Below are positions 27,770 through 36,607 of a stretch of 64,000 nucleotides of DNA, piece by piece (position 1 is the stretch's first letter; each line of letters starts with the position of its first letter). Below the pieces are notes generated by a model, which was not told the DNA's origin, did not search any database, and saw only the letters and a program-made list of their open reading frames with translations. This stretch comes from Pseudomonas viridiflava. GTDB taxonomy: Bacteria; Pseudomonadota; Gammaproteobacteria; Pseudomonadales; Pseudomonadaceae. The position numbers and the translations under genes are program-made. The DNA lies in NCBI GenBank assembly GCA_900596015.1, contig UVIF01000012.1:372001-436000 (forward strand), read 5' to 3'.

Positions 27770-28654
27770 GTGGGTCTGGTTGCCCGGCTCCTCGCGCTCG
27801 CCGCCCTGCTGGGGCTGCTCAGCGCTTGCTCCGGGCTGCACACTCTGGATGCCGTGACGGCGTCCGGCGGCTACCAGCTCACGCGGGGCGTAGCCTACGG
27901 CGCCGACCCGCGGCAGAAGCTGGACGTGTACCGCCCCACTCGACCACTGTCGGATACTCCGGTGGTGGTTTTTTTCTATGGGGGAACCTGGAACAGCGGC
28001 GAGCGAGGCGACTATCGTTTCGTCGCCCAGGCGTTGGCCGCCCGTGGGTTGCTGGTGGTGGTCGCCGACTACCGTCTCTACCCACAGGTGCGCTATCCCA
28101 GCTTTCTCGAAGACGGCGCCGATGCCGTTGCCTGGACCTATCGAAACATTGTTCGGTACGGTGGCGACGTTCGCCGTCTGTTCGTGATGGGCCACAGCTC
28201 AGGCGGCTATAACGCGGCCATGCTTGCCCTCGATCCGCAGTGGCTGCGTAAAGCCGGGATCCCCGCCAATGCGCTGCGCGGCTGGATCGGTCTGGCCGGC
28301 CCCTATGATTTCCTGCCCATCGAAAATCCTGAAGCCAGACCGGTATTCTTCTTCCCCGATTCACCGCCCCAATCGCAACCCATCAACCAGCCTCTGGCAG
28401 GCTCGCCGCCGGCGCTGCTCATCGCCGCGACCCATGACTCGACCGTGGACCCGGTACGCAACAGCGAAAACCTCGCACACCGACTGCGCCTCGCCGGCGT
28501 CCCGGTGCAGGAACGCTATTACCGCCGACCGAACCATCGCACCCTGGTCGCCTCATTCGCCTGGCCCCTGCGCTGGCTGGCACCCGTGCTGGATGACGTC
28601 GAGCGGTTCGTCAAGGCCAAGCCTGAAACAGCGGAAGTCCGTTTGCGCGAATAG
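27770..28654 (+). CDS. Alpha/beta-hydrolase lipoprotein (esterase-like)
   Basis: A 294-residue probable lipoprotein with an N-terminal hydrophobic stretch and the lipobox LLSAC, which would place Cys20 at the mature terminus. The alpha/beta-hydrolase core shows FFYGGTWNSG, an oxyanion-hole motif related to HGGxW, and GHSSGG with nucleophile Ser143. HDSTVDP and PNHRT supply the likely Asp and His. It starts with GTG three bases after speA, so it is probably co-transcribed. The substrate is unknown, and it resembles carboxylesterases such as those of the BD-FAE group. Confidence 0.88.
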   Translation: MGLVARLLALAALLGLLSACSGLHTLDAVTASGGYQLTRGVAYGADPRQKLDVYRPTRPLSDTPVVVFFYGGTWNSGERGDYRFVAQALAARGLLVVVADYRLYPQVRYPSFLEDGADAVAWTYRNIVRYGGDVRRLFVMGHSSGGYNAAMLALDPQWLRKAGIPANALRGWIGLAGPYDFLPIENPEARPVFFFPDSPPQSQPINQPLAGSPPALLIAATHDSTVDPVRNSENLAHRLRLAGVPVQERYYRRPNHRTLVASFAWPLRWLAPVLDDVERFVKAKPETAEVRLRE

Positions 28655-28840
28655 ATGAATCTTGCCGGTTCGTCGCAGACGTTATTGTCAGATTTTATTA
28701 TGGTAGATGCTGAAAGTGCGGCGTGCAGAGGTCATTGAGCCAGAGCCTGGCGCGTTTCAGGGTGAGGACGGAATTTTACAGTTGCAAGAGCCTTGGAAGC
28801 AGCATCCAAGCATTCTGCTATTATCAAAAGTCCATATGGG

Positions 28841-28868
28841 AAAAAGCCTGCTCTATGGCAGGCTTTTT
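28841..28868. terminator. Bidirectional terminator
   Basis: AAAAAGCCTGC and GCAGGCTTTTT form a perfect eleven-pair stem with a six-base loop. The flanking A- and T-runs make it effective in both directions. It separates the rightward esterase gene from the leftward lipoprotein gene. Confidence 0.93.
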
Positions 28869-28884
28869 CTATGAGGTCAAAGGC

Positions 28885-29307
28885 TCACTGGTATCTATCT
28901 TCGATCTTGCGCTTTTCTAGTGTGTAGGCTTTCAGATCGATCTCATTGGTGGTGAGTTTGGAGTCAAGCTCGTTCATGTCACTTTTTCTCAAACTGGCGA
29001 CATGCTCTTTGCTGGCATGATAGTTCAAAGTTTCGGCAGCGTCGTAGCCGCTGACCGGGTCCCATAGAATGGACGCTGGCCACAGAAGCAGGTTGACCAC
29101 GCCCCAACCATAGGCGCGGCCATAGAACGACCCACCGCCAGGCAATAGGCCAAGCCCGGCACCGAGGACGGGCTTTTTGACTTCCACGGCGAGGTTTTTG
29201 GCGCGGAGCATGTCAAGTTCGGATTGCTGGGCGGAGTTGAGTCCGCTCGCGCAGCCAGTGGTCAATACGATGAGCGTGGCGGCAAACAAACTGCGAAGTG
29301 TAGGCAT
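28885..29307 (-). CDS. Small lipoprotein of unknown function
   Basis: A 140-residue protein I cannot assign to a named family. It has a signal peptide with lipobox LTTGC (Cys19) and a short coiled stretch. A glycine-rich hydrophobic middle (GAGLGLLPGGGSFYGRAYGWGVVNLLLWPASILWDP) could touch a membrane. The C-terminus is charged and helical (about 100-140). Composition is clearly more A+T-rich than the neighbours, and A+T-rich DNA flanks it on both sides, which suggests recent gain. It stands alone, with the strong terminator 16 bases after its stop codon. Confidence 0.75.
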   Translation of the reverse strand: MPTLRSLFAATLIVLTTGCASGLNSAQQSELDMLRAKNLAVEVKKPVLGAGLGLLPGGGSFYGRAYGWGVVNLLLWPASILWDPVSGYDAAETLNYHASKEHVASLRKSDMNELDSKLTTNEIDLKAYTLEKRKIEDRYQ

Positions 29308-29677
29308 CCCTATTCCTTATTTACGGATTTCCAATCGATAGTGAAGTGGAAGGCGGCATAGTCTATAGGCAGGATATGAATATGTATCGCTCGTTAGCGT
29401 GATTTTAACTAATGGTTACATTTGGCTGGAGGCGGAGTCTTGACAGTGTAGAGAAGGCCTTGTTACTTCTAGTAATGATCCCGCGAAGTTTTGCTGTATT
29501 CTATACAGATCGGATGTTGACTCTTTCTGTCATAAGAAAGTGCCGGCATTAACCAACAACGTTTAGCTGATTGATTGTCAGTTTATCGCATTGAAGTTCT
29601 AGCCATAGGGATGTATGGGTGGTGTTCGAGGTATAGAAGCTGTGAACGGAGTGTGGAACGTCGTTTATACCCATCCG
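29308..29677. other. A+T-richer gene-free region
   Basis: This 370-bp stretch between the unknown lipoprotein and the MATE gene has lower G+C than the rest of the window. Several TATA-like stretches are present, for example around 29500 (TATTCTATACAGATC). No gene, tRNA or repeat was recognised. It likely holds the promoter of the leftward lipoprotein gene. Confidence 0.5.
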
Positions 29678-31015
29678 CTACGATACCCACTCATCCCTAC
29701 GCTGCAACCGCCACGCCACCCACCCCAGCGTCGCCGCCCGCAGCGCCATGAACAGCAGAAAGCTTATCCACAGGCCGTGATTTCCCCATCCAGTGCTCAA
29801 CCAGCCGATCGGCAACATCACCGCTACGCTGACCAGCATGGCATTGCGCATCTCCCGGGCGCGGGTAGCGCCGATGAACAGGCCGTCCAGCAGATAGCTG
29901 CCTACCGCAATCAACGGCAGCACCGCCAGGTATGGCAGGAACGGGTAGGCCGCCTCGCGGACACTGGCAATATCGGTTTGCAGGTTGATGAATACATGCC
30001 CGCCCAGCAGAAACAGCACGGCAAACCCGCTGCTGGCAATCAGCGACCACCCCAGGGATACCACCATCGAGCGGCGCAGCGTCTGCCGATCGCGCGCACC
30101 GATGGCGTGGCCGCACAGGGCTTCGACCGCATGGGCCAGGCCGTCCAGCGCATAGGCGGTTATCAACAGGCCATTGAGCAACAGCGCATTGGCGGCCACG
30201 GTGGCGTCGCCGAGACGGGCGCCCTGGATGGTGATCAGCAGAAAGACCCCGGAGAGCGCCAGACTGCGCAGGAAAATATCGCGGTTCACGCCCAACAGCG
30301 GGCGCCAGTTGCGCCATGACCTCAGCGCCGCCCAGGCCATGGCGCCCGGATACGCTCGCAGGGAGGGCCGGGTGAGTGCCAGGCCGAGCAGGGCGCCTAC
30401 CCATTCGGCTATCACCGAGGCGCGCGCCGAGCCGATCACGCCCCAGTCCAGGCCGAGCACGAACCAAAGGTTCAGGGCGATGTTGACCAGGTTGGTGGTC
30501 AGCAGCAGTTGCAACGGCGCGCGGGCATTCTGGGTGCCGAGGAACCAGCCGATCAAGGCGTAGCTGGCCAGAGCGGCAGGCAGCCCCAGCAGGCGCGTCT
30601 GGAAAAAGTCATGGGTGGCTTGCTCCAGTGCCGCGGACGGCGACATGAAGCTCAGGGCGAGGTGGCTGAAAGGCAGGGCCAGCATCGACAGCAGTAGGGA
30701 AAATAGCATCCCCAGGCTCAGGCCCTGCACAAGGATCTGGCGCAGCGCGTCACCGTCGCGGCGCCCGGCCGCCTGCGCGGCGAAACCCGTGGTGCCCATG
30801 CGCAGAAAGCTCATCAGCGACACCATGAAGGTGAACAGGCTGCCCCCCACGGCCACTGCGCCGAGTTGATGGGCATGGGGCAGATGGCCGATCACGGCGC
30901 TGTCGACCAGCGTCACCAATGGCACCGACAGGTTGGACAGGATCATCGGCGCAGCCAGAGCCCAGACCCTGGTGTGAGTAGGGCGGTGGCGCCAATCGGT
31001 CAGTAGGATGGACAT
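29678..31015 (-). CDS. MATE family efflux transporter (DinF-like)
   Basis: A 445-residue inner-membrane exporter with about twelve hydrophobic segments arranged in two similar halves. The start MSILLTDWRHRPTHTRVWALAAPMILSNLSVPLVTLVDSAVIGHL is typical of the DinF branch, which exports cationic drugs or oxidised metabolites in exchange for H+ or Na+. The frame is open 63 codons upstream, but that part translates REP DNA and lacks conservation, so the ATG at 31013-31015 is preferred. Substrates are unknown. Confidence 0.93.
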   Translation of the reverse strand: MSILLTDWRHRPTHTRVWALAAPMILSNLSVPLVTLVDSAVIGHLPHAHQLGAVAVGGSLFTFMVSLMSFLRMGTTGFAAQAAGRRDGDALRQILVQGLSLGMLFSLLLSMLALPFSHLALSFMSPSAALEQATHDFFQTRLLGLPAALASYALIGWFLGTQNARAPLQLLLTTNLVNIALNLWFVLGLDWGVIGSARASVIAEWVGALLGLALTRPSLRAYPGAMAWAALRSWRNWRPLLGVNRDIFLRSLALSGVFLLITIQGARLGDATVAANALLLNGLLITAYALDGLAHAVEALCGHAIGARDRQTLRRSMVVSLGWSLIASSGFAVLFLLGGHVFINLQTDIASVREAAYPFLPYLAVLPLIAVGSYLLDGLFIGATRAREMRNAMLVSVAVMLPIGWLSTGWGNHGLWISFLLFMALRAATLGWVAWRLQRRDEWVS

Positions 31016-31054
31016 GTAGGCTCCGAAGTCGGGGCCGGGATTGTAGCTCAGCCC

Positions 31055-31188
31055 ACTGTAGGAGCGGTCCGTGGCCGCTAAGAATACGCTGCGATACCCC
31101 TGACACACCGCAGCGCTCATTTCGCGGCCGATGACGGCTCCCACAGGATGATCGCAATCCTTGTAGGAGCGGTCCGTGGCCGCGAACG
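31055..31188. repeat. Three REP elements upstream of the alpha-2-macroglobulin gene
   Basis: REP copies lie at 31055-31082 (CTGTAGGAGCGGTCCGTGGC), 31119-31147 (inverted, ending GGCTCCCACAGG) and 31161-31188 (TTGTAGGAGCGGTCCGTGGC). The arrangement, a REPIN followed by a direct single copy, is the same as at 25076-25210. They lie between the divergent MATE and macroglobulin genes. Confidence 0.8.
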
Positions 31189-31310
31189 AATCGGCGCGGT
31201 CCACCTGACATACCCCAGTACACTTGCTTCAACCGGTAACCCCGGCCACGAAAACATCAATATTGATATATATTCTCAGCCTTGCTTTTCACTGCCTTGG
31301 GTACCTCGAA

Positions 31311-34300
31311 TTGAACAAAGGACTGTTTCTGGCCTGCGCCCTGGCCCTGCTTGGCGGGTGTGATTCATCGACATCGCAGAAACCTGTCGAGCCCTCGCCA
31401 CCGGCCACCGTGGATGCTCTGCACAAGCCTGCGGCGAGCGTCGATCTGCCGGCCCTGGCGCAACGTTACAAGGGCCGTGAACTCGCCGTTGCCGATGCCT
31501 CCGAAGTCCAGCTCGACGGCGCCAGCACCCTCGCCGTGACCTTCACCGCACCGCTTGATCCCAAGCAGAATTTCGCCGACAAGGTGCATCTGGTCGACAG
31601 CACCCGTGGCAAGCTGGACGGCGCCTGGGAATTGTCCGACAACCTCATGGAACTGCGCTTTCGCCATCTGGAGCCCAAGCGCAAACTGGTGCTCACGGTC
31701 GATGCCGGTCTGCTTTCCGTGAACCAGAACACCCTGGCGGCCCCACACACCGTTCGCCTCGAAACTCGAGACCTGCAGCCTACCGTAGGCTTCGCCAGCC
31801 GCGGCTCGCTGCTGCCCACCCGGCTGGCCGAAGGCTTGCCGGTCATTGCCCTGAATGTCGACAAGGTCGATGTCGAGTTCTTCCGCGTACGACCCGAGCA
31901 ACTGCCGGCCTTTCTAAGCCGCTGGGGCCGCAACAGCAGCCTGCAAAGCTACGAATCCCGCGAGCTGTTGCCCATGGCCGAGCTGGTCTACGGCGGTCGC
32001 TTCGATCTCGATCCCGCGCGCAATACCCGCGAGACCCTGCTGCTGCCTCTCGGCGGCATCAAGCCATTGCAGCAACCAGGCGTCTATCTGGCGGTGATGC
32101 GTGCCTCGGGCAGCTACGACTATGCGCAGCCAGCGACGCTGTTCACCCTCAGCGATATCGGCTTGTCCGTGCACCGCTATGCCGAGCGCATGGATGTATT
32201 CACCCAGGCCCTGGAGGGCGGCAAGGCCTTGGCCGACGTCAGCCTGCAGTTGCTCGACGCCCAGGGCCGGGTCATCGGCGAAGGCAAGACCGACGCCGCC
32301 GGCCATGCCGAACTCGCCTCGCCGGTGAAAGCCGAAGTATTGCTGGCGCGCCAGGGCGACCAGACCAGCCTGCTGCGCTTGAACACCGCGGCACTGGATC
32401 TGGCCGAGTTCGACATCGCCGGACCCAAGGCGCACCCGTTGCAGTTTTTCGTGTTCGGTCCGCGAGACCTCTACCGTCCCGGCGAAACCGTGTTGCTCAA
32501 TGCCTTGTTGCGCGACAACGACGGGCACCCGGTCAAGCCGCAACCGGTCAGCGTCGAGGTCCGCCGCCCGGACGATCAGCTCAGTCGTAAATTCGTCTGG
32601 CAGCCGGATGCCTCCGGCCTGTATCAGTACCAGTTGCCACTGGCTGGCGAAGCCCCGACCGGGCGCTGGCAGCTGCTGCTCGATCTGGGCGACGGCAAGC
32701 CTCAGGTTCACGAATTCCAGGTGGAAGATTTCCTCCCCGAGCGCATGGCGCTGGACCTCAAGGGCGCGGACACGCCCATCGCGCCCGCCGATGCGCTGGC
32801 TGTCGAGGTGACCGGCCGCTATCTGTACGGCGCGCCGGCTGCGGGCAATCGTTTGAGCGGCCAGGTTTACGTGCGCCCGCTGCGCGAGGCTGTGTCGACG
32901 CTGCCCGGGTTCCAGTTTGGCTCGCTGACCGAAGGCGAACTCAATCAGGATCTGGAGCTGGACGAGACCACTCTCGACGCGCAGGGCAGGGCGACCCTCG
33001 CCATCGACAGCCGCTGGAGCGAAGCCAAGTCCCCATTGCAGGTGGTGCTGCAAGCCAGCCTGCAGGAATCCGGCGGCCGGCCCATCACTCGTCGTCTGAT
33101 GCAACCGGTGTGGCCTGCGGATCGGCTGCCCGGTGTGCGAGGAACGTTCGAAGGCGAGAACGTCGACGGTGATGGACCGGCCGAGTTCGAGCTGCTCGTG
33201 GCCGACGCCCAGGGTCACAAGCTCGCTGCCGATGCCCTCAAGGTACGCCTGGTGCGCGAACGCCGCGATTACTACTGGAACTACTCCGAGAGCGACGGCT
33301 GGAGCTACAACTACAATGAGAAATACCTGAACCTGAGCGAGGAAACCGTTGCAGTTGCCGAGGGTGGCACCGCCAAGGTCAGCTTCCCCGTTGAGTGGGG
33401 GCCGTACCGCGTCGAAGTCGAAGATCCGCAAACTGGCCTGGTCAGCAGCCTGCGCTTCTGGGCCGGCTACAGCTGGCAGGACAACACCGAGGGCGGCGCG
33501 GTGCGCCCCGATCAGGTCAAGCTGGCCCTGGACAAGCCCCACTACGCAGATGGCGATACGGCCAGGGTGACAGTGACACCGCCCGCGGCCGGTAATGGCT
33601 ATCTGCTGGTGGAGTCCGCTGAGGGCCCCTTGTGGTGGCAGGAGATCGACGTACCTGCCGAGGGCAAAACCTTCGACATCAAGGTCGATCCGAAATGGGC
33701 CCGGCATGACCTCTACATCAGCGCGCTGGTGGTCCGTCCCGGCGAGCGCAAGGCCAACGTCACGCCCAAGCGTGCGGTCGGCCTGCTGCACCTGCCGCTC
33801 GAGCGTGCCACGCGCAAGCTGGCGCTGACCCTCGATGCGCCTGCGAGCATGCGCCCGCAGCAGCCGCTCACGGTCAAGGTCACGGCCCGCAATAGCGATG
33901 GCAGCATCCCACGTCAGGCCCACGTACTGCTGGCAGCGGTGGACGTCGGTATTCTCAATATCACCCAGTACGCCACGCCCGATCCTTTCGCCGCGCTGTT
34001 CGGCCGCAAGGGCTATGGCGCCGACCAACTGGACATCTATGGGCAGTTGATCGAAGCGGGGCAGGGCCGGCTGGCCAGCCTGGCGTTCGGTGGCGATGCG
34101 GCCGATCTGGCCAAGGGCGGCAAGCGCCCGCAGACCAGCGTCACCATCGTTGCGTTGCAAAGCGCTCCGGTGACGTTGAACGAGCAGGGCGAAGGGCAAA
34201 TGACCCTCGATATTCCTGACTTCAACGGCGAGTTGCGCGTGATGGCCCAGGCCTGGACCGATGATCGCTTCGGCATGGCCGAGGCGCGCACGGTGGTCGC

Positions 34301-36212
34301 CGCGCCGCTGGTTGCAGAACTGTCCGCGCCGCGCTTCCTGGCCGGTGGCGACCAGGCCCGCATTGCGCTCGACATCACCAACCTCACCGAACGAGCGCAA
34401 ACCCTGACCGTGCAGGTCAACGCAGACGGGCCGTTGACCCTGCTGGACGCTCCCCGGCAACCGCTGCAACTGGCCAAGGGGCAACGCCAGACCCTGCATC
34501 TGCAAGTACAAGCGACGGGCGGGCTGGGCCAGGGCCACATCAAGGTACGGATCGACGGGCTGAACCTGCCCGGCGAAACCTTGCCTGCCATTACCCGGGA
34601 CTGGACCCTGGGCGTGCGCCCCGCCTATCCGGCGTTGCTCAGGCATCTGCGCAACGTGCTCAAGGATCAGCCCTGGACGCTTCCCGCCGGTACCCTGTCG
34701 CCCTTCGAGCCGGCTGGGCGCGAGGCATTACTCAGCCTGTCGAACCGGCCGCCGCTGAACATCGGCGAGCAGATCAAGGCACTCAAAGCGTATCCCTACG
34801 GCTGCCTCGAGCAGACCGTCAGTGGCCTCTACCCATCGCTGTATTCCGATGCCGCCAGCCTGAAAAAACTGGGCGTGGAGAGCGACACCGATGCCGAGCG
34901 CACGCGCAAGATGGACATCGGTATCGAGCGGCTGCTGGGCATGCAGCGCTACAATGGCAGCTTCGGCCTGTGGGGGGCGGATGGCGAGGAAGAGTACTGG
35001 CTGACTGCCTACGTGACCGATTTTCTCCTGCGTGCCCGTGATCAGGGCTACGCCGTACCGCCCGAGCCGGTGAAGAAAGCCAGCGAGCGACTGTTGCGCT
35101 ATCTGCAGGAGCGCGACCTGATCGAGGCCGACTACAGCGACAATCTCGACCACACCCGCTTTGCGGTTCAGGCTTATGCCGGCCTGGTGCTGGCGCGCAG
35201 CCAACAGGCACCGCTGGGCGCACTGCGCAGCCTGTTCGAACGGCGCAGCGATGCGCGCTCGGGCCTGCCACTGGTGCAATTGGCGATCGCGCTGCAGAAA
35301 ATGGGTGATCAGCCCCGTGCCGACCAGGCACTGCAAGCCGGTCTGGCGGCAGGACGCAACGACAGCGACTGGCTCGGCGACTATGGCACCCCGCTGCGTG
35401 ACCAGGCACTGATCCTGGCCTTGCTGCAGGAGAACGATCTGAGCAAATCGACACTCGAAGAGCGCCTGTTCAGCCTCTCGGATCTGCTGGCTGGCAGCAG
35501 TTGGCTATCGACCCAGGAGCGCAATGCCCTGTATCTGGCCGGTCGCAATGCGCTGGCCTTGCCCGAGCAGCCGTGGACTGCCCAGGTACAAAGTGCCGGC
35601 GTCAGTCACCTGTTGAGTGACGCCCAGCCAGCGCTGAAACTTGCGGACGCCGCGTTGGCCGAGTCGCTCTCTGTTACCAGCCAGGCACAACAGCCGCTGT
35701 ATCAGCAGGTCACGCTGTCGGGCTATCCGGCACGACCGCCGGCGCCGCACGAAGACAACCTGTCGATCCGTCGCCAATACCTGGGTCTGGACGGCGAGCC
35801 GCTCAAGCTCGATGACCTCAAGAGTGGCGAGCTGGTGCTGGTGCATCTGGTGGTGGGTGCCAAGCAGCGTGTACCGGACGCGCTGGTGGTCGATCTGCTG
35901 CCCGCTGGGCTGGAAATCGAAAACCAGAACCTGGCGCAAAGTGCCGCCAGCCTGGACAACGCCAGCAGCAGTGTCCGGCAGTGGCGCGAATCGATGCAAA
36001 ACGCCAACCTGCAGCATCAGGAGTTTCGCGATGACCGCTACGTGGCAGCGCTCAAGCTGGATGGCTACGGCAGCACGCACCTGCTGTATCTGGCGCGTGC
36101 AGTAACGCCGGGTATCTACAAAGTGCCACCACCGCAGGTGGAGTCGATGTACCGGCCCAACTGGCAGGCTGTCGGTATTACCCCAGCGGACCTGACGGTA
36201 CGCCCGAGGTGA
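31311..36212 (+). CDS. Bacterial alpha-2-macroglobulin (YfhM-like), lipoprotein
   Basis: A 1633-residue periplasmic protease trap. It begins with a lipoprotein signal whose GGC gives Cys17, so it is probably anchored in the membrane. Macroglobulin domains follow. The thioester motif YGCLEQ is intact, with Cys1165 and Gln1168, so a trapped protease could be covalently bound. The C-terminus carries the usual receptor-domain-like segment. The start is taken as the TTG at 31311, because the lipoprotein signal begins there. Upstream in-frame residues look like leader DNA. Together with pbpC at 36608 it forms the known pairing of a protease inhibitor with a peptidoglycan-repair synthase. Confidence 0.93.
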   Translation: MNKGLFLACALALLGGCDSSTSQKPVEPSPPATVDALHKPAASVDLPALAQRYKGRELAVADASEVQLDGASTLAVTFTAPLDPKQNFADKVHLVDSTRGKLDGAWELSDNLMELRFRHLEPKRKLVLTVDAGLLSVNQNTLAAPHTVRLETRDLQPTVGFASRGSLLPTRLAEGLPVIALNVDKVDVEFFRVRPEQLPAFLSRWGRNSSLQSYESRELLPMAELVYGGRFDLDPARNTRETLLLPLGGIKPLQQPGVYLAVMRASGSYDYAQPATLFTLSDIGLSVHRYAERMDVFTQALEGGKALADVSLQLLDAQGRVIGEGKTDAAGHAELASPVKAEVLLARQGDQTSLLRLNTAALDLAEFDIAGPKAHPLQFFVFGPRDLYRPGETVLLNALLRDNDGHPVKPQPVSVEVRRPDDQLSRKFVWQPDASGLYQYQLPLAGEAPTGRWQLLLDLGDGKPQVHEFQVEDFLPERMALDLKGADTPIAPADALAVEVTGRYLYGAPAAGNRLSGQVYVRPLREAVSTLPGFQFGSLTEGELNQDLELDETTLDAQGRATLAIDSRWSEAKSPLQVVLQASLQESGGRPITRRLMQPVWPADRLPGVRGTFEGENVDGDGPAEFELLVADAQGHKLAADALKVRLVRERRDYYWNYSESDGWSYNYNEKYLNLSEETVAVAEGGTAKVSFPVEWGPYRVEVEDPQTGLVSSLRFWAGYSWQDNTEGGAVRPDQVKLALDKPHYADGDTARVTVTPPAAGNGYLLVESAEGPLWWQEIDVPAEGKTFDIKVDPKWARHDLYISALVVRPGERKANVTPKRAVGLLHLPLERATRKLALTLDAPASMRPQQPLTVKVTARNSDGSIPRQAHVLLAAVDVGILNITQYATPDPFAALFGRKGYGADQLDIYGQLIEAGQGRLASLAFGGDAADLAKGGKRPQTSVTIVALQSAPVTLNEQGEGQMTLDIPDFNGELRVMAQAWTDDRFGMAEARTVVAAPLVAELSAPRFLAGGDQARIALDITNLTERAQTLTVQVNADGPLTLLDAPRQPLQLAKGQRQTLHLQVQATGGLGQGHIKVRIDGLNLPGETLPAITRDWTLGVRPAYPALLRHLRNVLKDQPWTLPAGTLSPFEPAGREALLSLSNRPPLNIGEQIKALKAYPYGCLEQTVSGLYPSLYSDAASLKKLGVESDTDAERTRKMDIGIERLLGMQRYNGSFGLWGADGEEEYWLTAYVTDFLLRARDQGYAVPPEPVKKASERLLRYLQERDLIEADYSDNLDHTRFAVQAYAGLVLARSQQAPLGALRSLFERRSDARSGLPLVQLAIALQKMGDQPRADQALQAGLAAGRNDSDWLGDYGTPLRDQALILALLQENDLSKSTLEERLFSLSDLLAGSSWLSTQERNALYLAGRNALALPEQPWTAQVQSAGVSHLLSDAQPALKLADAALAESLSVTSQAQQPLYQQVTLSGYPARPPAPHEDNLSIRRQYLGLDGEPLKLDDLKSGELVLVHLVVGAKQRVPDALVVDLLPAGLEIENQNLAQSAASLDNASSSVRQWRESMQNANLQHQEFRDDRYVAALKLDGYGSTHLLYLARAVTPGIYKVPPPQVESMYRPNWQAVGITPADLTVRPR

Positions 36213-36217
36213 GGCTG

Positions 36218-36246
36218 GGCAAGGGCAGCGAACGGCTGCCCTTGCC
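36218..36246. terminator. Hairpin between convergent genes
   Basis: GGCAAGGGCAGC and GCTGCCCTTGCC form a perfect twelve-pair stem with a five-base loop, placed between the convergent stops of the macroglobulin gene and the small membrane-protein gene. There is no T-run, so it may act with Rho or as an RNA-end stabiliser. Confidence 0.65.
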
Positions 36247-36260
36247 ATTGGACCCATGGC

Positions 36261-36554
36261 TCACTGAATGATCCAGCTCAGCAACCACAGGCCCAGTACG
36301 GCCCAGATGACACCCATGATGATCGATGCACGCATGAACGCCCGGACAGCGGAGTACAGGAACAGCAAGCCGACGATCAATGCGGCGATGGTGACGACAT
36401 TGGTGTCCATGCCCAAGGTCCGCGACAGGCCGTCGACGAAGTTGCCTCCTGCGTTGCCGAGCAGGCTGAACAACCAGCTCAGGCTGTCTACCACCCAGCG
36501 GATGATTGCGCCCAGAGCCTGTCCCAGCCACTCGAAAAAGCCTTCTACATGCAT
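36261..36554 (-). CDS. Small inner-membrane protein of unknown function
   Basis: A 97-residue protein with an amphipathic N-terminal half (MHVEGFFEWLGQALGAIIRW) and two hydrophobic helices at about 55-72 and 78-96. It belongs to no family I can name. It lies between the macroglobulin gene and pbpC but on the other strand, with its start divergent from pbpC, so the two share a short promoter gap. That position suggests a link to envelope repair, but this is inference only. Confidence 0.75.
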   Translation of the reverse strand: MHVEGFFEWLGQALGAIIRWVVDSLSWLFSLLGNAGGNFVDGLSRTLGMDTNVVTIAALIVGLLFLYSAVRAFMRASIIMGVIWAVLGLWLLSWIIQ

Positions 36555-36607
36555 AGTTGCGTCCTGATTCGGTTAGTGGCATTCATGCCATTGTGCCCCC
36601 TTTGGCC

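Noticed and set aside
25838-28195. 785-codon open frame antisense to speA
   Set aside because: High-GC third codon positions of speA create a long opposite frame. The translation has no family resemblance and low-complexity composition.
31914-34646. 910-codon open frame antisense to the alpha-2-macroglobulin gene
   Set aside because: Same codon-bias artefact. The sense gene has clear domains and an intact thioester motif.
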